The notes beneath the pieces were generated by a model, which had not been told where the DNA came from, made no database searches, and saw only the letters and a program-made list of their open reading frames with translations. Shown piece by piece: positions 25,814 through 37,800 of a stretch of DNA of 64,000 nt. The stretch comes from Actinernus sp. WN-2022 (lineage: Eukaryota; Cnidaria; Anthozoa; Actiniaria; Actinernidae), in the NCBI GenBank assembly GCA_030867875.1, contig JAOWCC010001589.1, positions 78,949,537 through 79,013,536 of the forward strand, in the 5' to 3' direction. The first letter of the stretch is position 1, and the number at the start of each line of letters is the position of its first letter. The position numbers and the translations under genes were made by a program.

Positions 25814-28800
25814 CCGGGGTTTGAACCCGCGACCTGCCGCTCGATAGACTGGAGCTTAACCACTGAGCTAACCGGGAGGCGCCATCTTGGTTGACTCTTA
25901 CTCAGCTCTCAGCTTATGCCTAAAATTAAACCTCTTTCCAGGAACCTCAGAAAACAATCCTCCCTTTGGCCTAAAATAAACACCTCTCGATTCAAGAACT
26001 CGTTTGTAAATAGATTAATATTTAGATATAACTTGGCCATCTTGGTTGACGTTAACAAACGATTGCTCGTTAGCTTCTCTTGTTAGATCAACCAACATCG
26101 CCGCCATCTTGGTTGACGTTAACAAACGATTGCTCGTTAGGTTCTCTTGTTAGATCAACCAACATAGCCGCCATCTTCGTTGACGTTAACAAACGATTGC
26201 TCGTTAGGTTCTCTTGTTAGATCAACCAACATCGCCGCCATCTTGGTTGACGTTAACAAACGATTGCTCGTTAGGTTCTCTTGTTAGATCAACCAACATC
26301 GCCGCCAAAACGTGGCTGGAAGGAGCCGACCAGCAATCAGGAAGTTGAACAACGATTTCTTTCTTTCTTTCTTTATTTTACATGAAGTACGTACGGCATA
26401 AGCAGATTGAACATTACAATTCATGGCTATTGAAGGCTTATGCATAAAGATTACTTGGTGAATTGCCGGATACGAAAATCCAGTACAAAAACCTCCCATG
26501 CAGTTGAGGAAAAACCCAGCGGGTGTAAAGTACAGGCCACAGGTAAGGTTTTTAATTCTAAGACAAATCCTAACCTAAACCACAAACCTAACCCTAACCA
26601 TCGGACGAGTTCACAGGTAAACGACGGGTTCTCACTCACCTAGAGCTAGGGTTCATAGGTAAACAAGAAGTGACCTGACCTGTGACCTGACCTGTAACCC
26701 GCTGACCTGTGCTTTACACCCGCCGGGGAAAACCCGGAAACGTATTCTCCAAACAGTGCAAGTTCACCTAGACCATAGTTAGTAGAGTCTCTTCAACTAA
26801 CTATGCCTAGACCTCTTGGAGTTTAAAGGTCTTAAAAGTTTTAGGTAACAATAATAGCCAATATTACATCTGTATAGCAAAATACAATATAAACACCAAG
26901 GCTACGAGCTTGAATATAACAAAAACTATAGTCTCTAATATAAATTATCGAGGAAAATTAACCCCGAGCAAAACCTGTGAAGGCTGGTAGGCGTCAAGTG
27001 ACAAAGGAAGCTAAGGTGTGGTTTATATACCCACAAGGTGAGAATACCAAAACATACCGGCGATCTGCGTTACCCATGGGAAATACATTTCTTTGTTATC
27101 TGAATCTCTGGGGATTGATTGCAAGCAAACGCAAAACCGAAGCAATCAGTTATTAATTTCGAAAACCGATATATGAAATTGGTACGAAGTATTTTCTTAC
27201 CCATGTCACGCATGCGTCATAATGTATTTTCTTACCCATGCCACGCATACGTCATTATGTATTTTCTTACCCATGCCACGCATACGTCATTATGTATTTC
27301 TTACCCATGCCACGCATACGTCATTATGTATTTCTTACCCATGCCACGCATACGTCATTATGTATTTTCTTACAATGTCACGCATACGTCATTATGTATT
27401 TCTTACCCATGTCACGCATAGGTCATTATGTATTTTCTTACCCATATCACGCATGTGTCATCGTTATGTAACCAATTTCCAAATACAGTGCCTGTGCTAA
27501 TGCTGAAAAACAAGAAAGCAAAATACTTAAATAATTTGCATTTGAGAGCTGAGTCGCACCCAGGGGGGGCACTTGTGTATGTGGGGCCATGGGGTCCAGA
27601 ACCAGACTCGGTTTTAGGAGAAAAAAAAGCTCCAAAACCGGATTTCCAAGTTATTGCGAAAGCGAACCCGGATTTTCTCACTTTTTGATTTTTCGGAATA
27701 GTCTATAACCCGGAAGTCAACATATTTTTCCGAAAAACTCGGACCCGGAAATCAAACTTAGGTTCAAACCCGGTCCGCCGCACATATATATTGCGTCATA
27801 AACTCGCCTCGGTTAGCTCAGTCGTTAAGCTTCAGTCCCTCCCGGTTAGCTCAGTCGTTAAGCTTCAGTCCCTCCCGGTTAGCTCAGTCGTTAAGCTCCA
27901 GTCCCTCCCGGTTAGCTCAGTCGTTAAGCTTCAGTCCCTCCCGGTTAGCAGTCAGTCGTTAAGCTCCAGTCCCTCCTGGTTAGCTCAGTCGTTAAGCTCC
28001 AGTTCCTCCCGGTTAGCTCAGTCGTTAAGTTTCAGTCTCTCCCGGTTAGCTAGTCATTAAGCTTCAGTCCCTCCCAGTTCAACGTATTTTCACCGTTGAA
28101 TTAACAATTATCCTTAAATGGCAAACACGCTTGCAATAATGTTAATCGTTAATTCTACGACAAATCCTAACCCGAACCACAAACCAAACCCTAACCATCG
28201 GACCAGTTCACGGGTAAACGACGGGTTCTCACTCGCCTAGACTGAGCTAGGGTTCACAGGTAAACAAGAAGAGAAGGTAAAGAGAGGAACATTTTTTTTA
28301 GCGATCCTACTCGGGCTTGGGCTCGTAACTCTTTGCGTGTACTGCAGTGTAGTGCAGACGTCATCACTACTACACTAAGCCAGTCCTCTGATTGAGCCCT
28401 TCCGAAAGGCGGACTTTGGATATCCTGCAGATGTTCAACGATCCGTTTCTTGTGCTATAACCATTCTTCGTCTATGGAAGAAGGTTCTCGCGGTTGGCTA
28501 CCGCCGTTCAGTTGGCCAAGTGGTTAAGCTCCAGTCCCTCCCGGTTAGCTCAGTGTATAAGCTCCGGGGTCGACGGTTCAAACCCCGGCCGGACCAACAC
28601 TCAGGGTCTTAAAGTAACTGAGTAGAAGGTGCTGCCTTTGTGAAACAATCTCGTTCACGAACTGCAAATGGTTAGCTCTTCTCGGATAAGGACGTTAAAT
28701 CGTAGGTCTCCCGTCGGCGTTTATCAGTCTTTCAAGACTGTTACGAGTTACCGACGTTAAAAAAATAAGGTCGCTTTATAGAGTGTGACCCCACCTCCAC

Positions 28801-31800
28801 CCCCCTAATTTACCTTAGCTTACATAATGTATTTTTAAAATGACTCATTGACCCTTGTCATTTTGCGGCCATGTTGTCTAGAAACAATAGGTTTTGCCAG
28901 GAGGTTTTGAAAGGTTAGCCTCGAACTGAGTAGTTTCATTATGGGTTTGTGCATGAAAATAGAAGATATGTATGGCTTTTTATAAATCCTTTCAAATTGC
29001 CGTACAATGTATAAATAAACATACCTTTTCGCTTCCATGTTGTTTCTTTTGTGGTTTTTCTTCTGTTGGAACCATTTTAGCGTGTTTTTAGGAGTTTTTC
29101 ATCTACCTCGGCTCACCACTCTCTCACTCACTTCTTCTTAGAGTGGTGAGTCGTGGTAGATGAAAAACTCCTAAAAACATTTATACATTGTATGGCAATT
29201 TGAAAGGATTTATAAAAACCCATGCATATCTTCTATTTTCATGCACAAACCCATAGATTGGGCTGCCTGTGGTTGGACACGTACCTTCGACTTCGTCAGT
29301 TCACTTCACTTGAATGTCAGCTTCTGGTTCAGCAATAGCGTTGTCTCGTTCATATAGTTTGACAACAGTTTTGTATATATTACCTTATATTCCTTTATCA
29401 GTTTCTTTGTATTTCTTTATAAGCTTCTCAAGTTTGCTTTTACGCCTGGCAATACGACAGTGAAAGTGAAACTCTCAGCCCAGGGCCCGGGGGGGGGGGA
29501 TGCTCGTCGGACATTTTCGATTTTACCCCTAAGAAGTACTAAAATGGGCGTGGCTCAAGCTTATTTTGACCCCTAAAAGATAATAAAAATGTAAATTGAT
29601 AACAGTTTTTTTGTTCAATTGACACCCGACCCCCAAAAGGTACCGCTTTACATAGAAATGTCTGTGTTTGATGGCGGATACCCTAAGTGGTACCAAACTC
29701 CTGATTTTGACCCCTAAAAGGTATGACGAGCATCTATGTACCCCTCACATAAGGGAGTCCCCCCCCTCCCGGGCTGGAGGGACACAAGGCTCAGTTCAAA
29801 GCCTTTAGTGTGACATTCTAAGGCTGTGTATGCAAATGTAGTTTGACAAGAACACAAACATGAAAGCAAAGCAGGACAAAATTCTCACCGATTAATCTTC
29901 TTTCACTCTTGTGCCGAAGTATCCCATGATTTAGTTATTACGTTTTTAGAACACCGGCGGGGTCCCTCGGGCTTTTCGTTAAAATAATATTTTTATTCGA
30001 GAAACAACGAAGAGCCAACACACCAAAACCTTTTACTTGCAATAAAACTAATATTCTGTTGTCGAATATATAACAAAAGAATAATTAAATAAACAAAGAA
30101 CTTTATTCTACAGCTTTCCTCACCTGATTCAACACTACCCCCCTGAGTTAAATTGTCACTTATCGGTTGATGCCGAGACATACATACATTACTACATAAG
30201 ACTACATTGCGCATGCGCAATATCGCCTAAAATATGGAAAAATATGCTAAAACTAATTTATTACCAGTACACGACGTCACAAATTAGCTGAGCCGTACAC
30301 AGCGGAGGTTCACCAACGTGGAACACAATGAAATGAATAATAATCTAAGGCGTTTCGTTATGTAGATTGATTCGAAAGATAAAGTTTATTTTGACTACAG
30401 TTTTCCTTAACTGATTAAATCCAAATCCGGATTCTTGGGATTCATGACCCAACCAAGTGTATTCCAAAAAAAAAATTGCAAGCGGTCTTCGTTTTGAGAA
30501 TAGCACACCAGAAGTACAGCTAGAAAAGAGTCCATTCGAAATTAAAAACAAAAATAATCCATATCCGGATTTTTTTGTTTCATTTGGCTTTGAAGAATCC
30601 CGTGAGATCAGGAGCGGATTCTCCCAAAGAAACGCAGCTTAATTTATTTACTATAAAGTGCATATTATTTCCCATCTGGTTCGAAAAATTAGAGTTTTTA
30701 GAACAACTGCTCAGTCTCTCGTTTCCTGATTGGCTTATTGCCATTGGAAATAAGAGGAAATAACAGGATTGTACAGGTTGTTGTTGAAAGAAACAAATTT
30801 ACGATATAGTTTATCGTGATATGTTTTTCTTATTTACCACGTTTTTCGTATGTCGTGATCAAATTGTATTGTAGAATTAACTCGGCTAGCGCCTCGTGGA
30901 ATCCACAACAATGTTGACCATGCGATGACACAAGACGTGGTGGACATTCCACGGTAAACTATCGTCAATTTGTTAATACTTCATTGTTATTATCTATACC
31001 TGCGGTCTCCACCAATAGTAACAGCAATCTTGTCTTCGTTTAATGTACTGAGTACGGCTTCTGCTGTCTGCCAATGATAAATAAATTATGAGTTACATAT
31101 GGATTCTCTGTGATTATAGCGATTCCTAGCTCTATAGAAACTCAATAAGAGCAAAACAGGAGAAAGAAAGAAAACAGATATGAGAGGCTCCACTGCGTGA
31201 CTGTCACGCTGCGTGTGACAGTGCCTGCCCCGCCCTCGCTCGCTACCCGTTCGTGATGGCGAAGTGGTCAAATTCACTCTTTTCACCTGGTGGCCATACT
31301 TGATTCAAAGCGAGGCAATCCTTAGTGTTTTTAGTTAGCCTCGCACTGAGGGATAGTCAGATAGTCTTTTTTTTGCTCTGACGAAGGGCTAGCGCTCGAA
31401 ACGTCAGCTGCTACTCGCTTTCCACGGCGGTTAGCATACCTCAATCGACTTTAGTTGATTATATACCAGTGTTTATCCTAGCAAAAACAAATGATCGCCT
31501 CGCTTTGAATCCAAGCTGGCCATCGGGTGAAAAGAGTGAATAGCCCGCGATCTGAAACTCGTTGGATGTCCTGGTTTTTCTTCTTCTCATGTGAATATGA
31601 AATACCTTCGAGAGTTGACCTAAATAATACCGGGTACTTGGAAATATTTTGGACAGGGAGCCGATGGGAATTTGGGGGTATGCAATTCGGCCTTCGGAGT
31701 GTTTTATTGGGTTATGTTTACTATTCTTATAAAACTGTTCAAGTACCACCACCACCACCCCCCCTGGGGTAACTGAATACCTTTCTTGCAACATCTCCAC

Positions 31801-34800
31801 AGTACATAGGATTCTTGACCGCAGTGTTAGCTCCATAAACTCCCTCTGTCTCCGGTTCTGTTACGTCAAGATCTCCAGCGTCGAGAACTCTTCTTCCTGT
31901 TGAAATGAAGAGGTGATTTGATACATTGCTTTAATCGGGGAGTGTCAAGCATGTTACAATATCACTGCATACATTGCCTCAAATGTAAGAGCCAACGAAT
32001 TAGTTAAAATGCCCAGATCCCTGTTTAACATAGAGCGTATCGAGTAGTAGATCCGATCGAAAACTCAATTCTCTTGATGTATTTGCCACAGTTTAACCAA
32101 TCAGGGACGAGGTTCAAATTCTGAATATAATGTTTGCATCCGATGGAAGTGAGATTCTCAACGGGTAACACCATAGGCTCTTATATTTCTTCTATATCCT
32201 TCGTCTCTCTCGCCTCTTCGATGGACTTTTATTTCCTCGAATCGCTGAAACACATGCCGGTACTGTTCGATTCTCGATCGCGGCGCCATATGCGAATTGA
32301 GTTTGTTGGTATCTCGCCCTTGCTCCGAGTTTTTCTCCGGGTTCTCTGGTGTTCACGTAAACCAAGTGAACCTCCTGAATTCCAATTCTATCTGTGGTTT
32401 AGCTGGCTCCTAACTTGGATCAGCCCCTATGGTTGTTTCAGGTCTGGTTAAAATTCAGAGTACTCGACTTTAAGATTGACTTGAGACTTGAAGTCGATCG
32501 GATTGACGAAACCGATACAACACGGATGCTAATTCTGCAAATTAATTCTGAATTCTTATTTCTTAAACTGTCTAATCTATTCTATTTTAATAAAACTCGT
32601 TCACAACTATATATAAGCTCATGGGCTAATACACTTGCCACAAGTAGACCACAAATTTGTTTACAGGCGAGTGAAGCCAGTTCTTTTCATCCTGCTGGGG
32701 CCGGACAGGCGAGCGACAACTCAAATCGCAAAAACGCGGGCGGAAGATTTTGAGAAAGTCTAATCAGGGGTTAGTTAATCTATAACACTATTTTGAAGCA
32801 ATCGTATCTATCTTCTCGTTTTGAAGATTTTAGTTTTTTTTTACCAGGAACTATTAAACCATTCGTAGAATCCATATCTCACTCGCTTGCTCGCTGGAGT
32901 AGGATGTATGTCGTCACACTCTACAAAGATGGCGGCAGGTAAACAGCTTAAAGGGGCTATGCCATGGTACTGCGCATGTATATTGAGTAAGCGCTCGGTT
33001 GGTGGCTGTTAATTGGATACAAACATTTAAACTTCCCTCCCTCATTGCTCGATTGAAAAGGATTTTCAATATTTTTCCTGGAGACTGTTTATATACACCG
33101 TTTGTTAGTAATTTTTGCATATTTTCTTTGATTTTAAGCATTCCACATGGCCGAGAGGTTCGTTAGTTCGAGAAAGATGACACGACTGAGTGACCGAGTG
33201 GGTCTGGTACGAGACATTGGCGCATGCTTGATACGAAAGACGAGAATGCGCAGTAAGAAATAAGAGAAGGGTCTGGGGTCTAGAATGAAATGCTGCAGAA
33301 CCTTCTCAGTTTTCTTCTCGTTTTTCCACAGGCAGCCCAATCTCGTGATTTGTGTATTTATACGCTTACAAATATCGCTTGAATAGTTCATATTATAAAT
33401 CCTTCCAAAACATGTATGTTAGAGAAATAAATACACGACTTCACCCTACAATGTTTCAGTTGTGGCAGGAGCCCATTGTTGTGGTTTATTCATACCTCTG
33501 AGCTCTTCTAGGGTCATTTCCGCTGCATTTTTCGAATGCTCCTTCAACTGAAACATTGTAGGGTGAAGTCGTGTATTTATTTCTCTAACATACATGTTTT
33601 GTTAGGATTTATAATATGAACTATTCAAGCGATATTTGTAAGCGTATTAATACACAAATCACGAGATTGGGCTGCCTGTGGTTTTTCGTGGAGTTGAAGA
33701 ATTCTGCTCTCAGGGTACTGGACCAAATCTGAAAATGTTCACAAAACTTGGCGCCGAACTTTCCTAAGCGACGATGTTGACGAGTCAGTACACAATCCCC
33801 AATATTACATTTGATGATATTAAGAGTTTTTGTACATATTTAGCGGGAATTTCTTTGCTGTTTTTCGAGCGAAGAGGACGCGAACTCCTAGATCCTGTAA
33901 CTGAATTTCACTTTCAATCTACCGCTAACTTTGAAAGGGTTTCTATCTCAAACTCATTGATCTGACCAATCAGAGAAAATTCTACTGTAGTTTCCGAAAA
34001 AAATCACTGCAATGGTATTTTTGGACAGTTTAAGCACAGCTGTCCTGACGCTTGTTCAGTAAAATCCATCATAATAAAACATTCAGTATTGACCAAACTT
34101 GTTCGGTCCAGATGGTGAGATATTGGTCTCGTTCTTTTTTTCTGTGTGTGTATATGGACCTCGCCATTTGGACTCGACCGTGCATGCACACACACAAAAA
34201 GAACGAGACCAATATCTCCCCATTCGAACCATATATGTGGGCCAATTTATTCTCGCTTAAAAGTGTAAATCTTTAGGATGCCCATTCGGCTTTCATAATA
34301 CCTGCGAGTCAGCAAAAATTAAACATGGCGTGTTTTGTTTTTCATTTCCACCAGCCCTTCCCCCTCTAGTTAATAATGACGGATCCAGACACGGCCGTTG
34401 AGAGCGAAATGCAATGTACTGGATGCAAGGACAAATTCGGACGAAGTGCAGGAACCCTAGTCACAGCGGTGAGATACAAAGCGCTAACCCACATGCGCCA
34501 TCCCACGGGGACCCGAATAACCAGCGTATCCTCGCTCTACAATTACCAATAATCAATAAATGGCAAACACGCTTGGAATACCGATTATTGGTAATTCTAC
34601 GACAAATCCTAACCCGAACCATAAACCGAACCCTAACCATCGGACGAGTTCGCGGGTAAACGACGGGTTCTCACTCACCTAGAGCTAGGGTGCACAGGTA
34701 AACAAGAAGAGAAGGTAAACGAGAGAAAGAATTTTTTTGAGCGCTCGTACTCGGGCTCGAACTCGTAATCGTTTGCGTGCTGTGCTTGGTAGTGTGCAGG

Positions 34801-37800
34801 CGTCACGCCCACTACACTAAGCGCGTCTACCGCCGTTTTGATTTGGACAATTGTTTATCTTTATCCTTGACTGGTTTTAAGAATGTCATTGTTTAATTTG
34901 CGTTCCAGAATTAGTGATTATTGATAATTGAAGAGCAAAAGCCAATTACTAATTATTGGTAATTGTAGAGCGAGGATATGTTGCAATAACCCACTTTGTC
35001 TTTGATGACGTGCGCACGCAACTAGAACAATGCACATAAAATCTGAATAACAAGAGACTGGCGGGCCACACAGACTATTTGGCGGGCCACATCTATTGTT
35101 CTCTGATGCGTGCGCAACTAGAACAATGCATATAAAATCTGAATAACAAGAGACTGGAGGGCCACACACATTCTCGTTCCCAGTGCCTCTTCAACTAACT
35201 GAAAAATCAGAGGCCCTGGTAAGACACGAAACCGGATGTCCTAGATTCTAGGACATTGAAACTGCGCATGCTCTTAGAACTCATTTCCGATTTGCTAACA
35301 AAACAATGGCGGTCCTCATGGAAGCTATCCAGTTCGCCCTTGCAAAGCTTAAAATACAGTTTTCTTTAAAAACTAAACACTTGGAAGCTATTCGGGTAAT
35401 TAGTATCGATAAGAAGGACTGTTTCTGTGTCCCTCCGACCGATTATGGTAAATCGTTAATTTACCAAAGTTTACCGTTTGAGTTTAATGCTCTTCAAGGT
35501 TCATCCAACTCAATCGTGGTCGTCATATCTCCTCTCAACGCAATTATCGAGGAGTGCACAGAACATGCTGATTTTCAGCTGCTGGATTAGACTGCAGGGC
35601 TGATGGTCGAGGAAGAATAGCCCTATGTACCTGTTGTAGGTTAGCAAGGGCTATAGCGCTCAGTGCACTCGGCGCGGAATGTGTTTTGATGGTGGATTAC
35701 TAGGAGAGCTATAATTTTGCTTTCGACCTCGTTTTAGCCTGGAATTTTGGATCGCCGCGGTTTGATGTTCATGCGATTGCTGAACCATCTCACGGAATTT
35801 TTCGGCAGTTTCAAGAGAGCGTTTGCACGGACAGCATATTTTTGTAGGGTAGGATTCTTCCCAGAAAATGAACGGATGGCTTAGATAAGAACCCAAACTT
35901 TTCCTTAGGTCGCTGTTTAAAATCACTGGGTGATTCTTATCCGATATTACGGCGTTGCAGCAAATACATGTATTTCGATCGAAAAGCTTTTCTGCTGACT
36001 TTTTTGGCGTAACATCCGCCATTATTGGGTTATAGTCGATCGAAGGGAGATTTTAATTACCTTTCGGCTTTTGCCACCATACATTACATATATGAATGTT
36101 TATTAATTAATTAATCTGTTTAATCATGTTCTTTTAAAAGTCACATCTACATCTACATCTACATGTCATTTAGTCGGTAATAAACCGTATGGTTATCACA
36201 CCAACTGTACAATATATAAAAATAATAAAATAAGTGATAAAATAATAAATAAATGATAAAAACAACTGAGAAAACAAGTCGAGTGAACGCAATAAAAGCA
36301 CGAAACAGCACCAACTAAACAGTACCAAATAGCACGTATTAAACAAGGATTCTGCACTATTCAGCCAGTTAGCCGTTCCACGCCTTCACCGCTTGTACTC
36401 TATAATAAATCTAGTAATGATTAATTAATTAAGTAATTAAGAAGCTCGGACTTAAAAGTAATTAATGAGTTAATCTCAACAATATCAGCAGGTAAGTTAT
36501 TCCAAAGTCTAATAGTCCTTGGGAAAAAAGAATAAAAATAAGTATCCTTAGTCGCTTTATCTTGTCTATATCTGCAATTATGGCTTCTCCGAGTTCTGAG
36601 TTCAGTATGTGGGTGGAGATAAGTGTTTACATCACGTCACATCACTTCATTCTTTATTATTTTCACATATGAATGTTTATTCTTTTGATTATTTTACTTT
36701 TATTGAAAGAACACCTCAAAATGCCTTATTTTACTTGTTATGTTTACAACGGAAGTGATTTATCCACTAAGTGAACCGGAAGAAAAGCGCTGTGCGCAGC
36801 ACCTGTTCAATTTTTTCTTCATCGCGCAGCCGATTTGGCTAGCCAATCAAATTAGAGCCTGTTTCGTGTCTTACCAGAGCCTCTGATTTTTCAGTTAGTT
36901 GAGGAGGCACTGGGAACGAGAATGGGCCACACACTATTTGGCGGGCCACATCTATTGTTCTCTGATGCGTGCGCAACATCGTTAAAGTAGGCTACAGACC
37001 GATCTGCTTGTACATTTGTTGCCCCAATTTAGGTCACCTGGCTTTTCCCTTGTTTTTCTGTATCCCAAGCGGAAATGTACCAATTTCTCTAATTGGAAAA
37101 CAAAGCACTGAATCCCCTGGAGAGCTGCCACATGATCTGAATTGGGATAACAAATGTACAAGCTACATCGGTATATTAGGAGACTACGTCTTTGTTACTT
37201 GAATCTCTTGAAATTGATTGCACCATTGTTAATAGAGGGAATGGTTAGGAAACCCGGCAAGCTTCAAAGGGGCTAAAAAAGGCGCTGCGATTTCGGTTGG
37301 AATGGGGTAAGACAAAAGATTGTGCACAGTCATAGTTCATTAGCGTTTCTATTGGCTGATTGATTAACATATTCCAATATCTATTGTGTTTTGTGTACTA
37401 TCACGGTTGAAAAAAAGCGAACCGAAAGACCTATAACAAAGAAGTTCGCTGCACACTAGCAATAAACAAACTAAAAGTACTGTAAAACAGTCCCTTTCGT
37501 ATCCCGAAAATCAGTCGAGGAACAGGGCTCGTTTCTCGCGCCCGAATGATAACAGTGAGAGTCCTGGCCGCGTGGCTCGTAGCCCGTTTCTCGACTGATT
37601 TTCGCGATATGAAAGGGACTGATTTACAGTCTAAACTGAAAGTCTAACTTACCTAGACTGATAATACGACTCGGCAACCCCAAGTCCCTGAGGTAATTTG
37701 GAACTAATTCTGAACCTTTCTTTGGCTGTAAAACAAATACAACTGCATTCACTGTTTGACGGTACTTAATTGTTCTAACTGATACTTCATAAATATGCCT

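Larger units (their letters stand above)
22674..26312. repeat. Minisatellite B, 67/53-bp units carrying a YY1-like motif
   Basis: About 36 units. Long form (67 bp): atcaaccaacatcgccgcca + tcttggttgacgttaacaaa + cgattgctcgttagcttctc + ttgttag; short form (53 bp) lacks 'ttctcttgttagatc' and reads 'attagctaaccaac'. Long and short forms alternate in higher-order blocks. Nearly every unit holds GCCGCCATCTTGG, matching the extended binding consensus known for YY1. The array is broken by a LINE (24304-25248) and by a SINE plus unrelated sequence (about 25650-26030). Confidence 0.95.
35170..36923. mobile_element. Gene-carrying DNA transposon with 63-bp inverted repeats
   Basis: Terminal inverted repeats of about 63 bp (start ATTCTCGTTCCCAGTGCCTC; a few mismatches) flanked by an 11-bp direct repeat GGGCCACACAC (35159-35169, 36924-36934). 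It carries a RecQ-like helicase fragment on the plus strand near the left end and a Cys-rich ORF on the minus strand, converging, plus a nested LINE fragment. Long inverted ends with a ~9-11 bp duplication suit a MULE. A helicase on board also suits the helicase-encoding Academ lineage reported from animals and fungi. No transposase core is left. Confidence 0.8.

Noticed and set aside
27119..27500. Overlapping 77-100 codon ORFs
   Set aside because: Three-frame translations of minisatellite C.
27791..28060. 89-codon repetitive ORF
   Set aside because: Translation of the SINE-head minisatellite; the repeat length happens to stay open.
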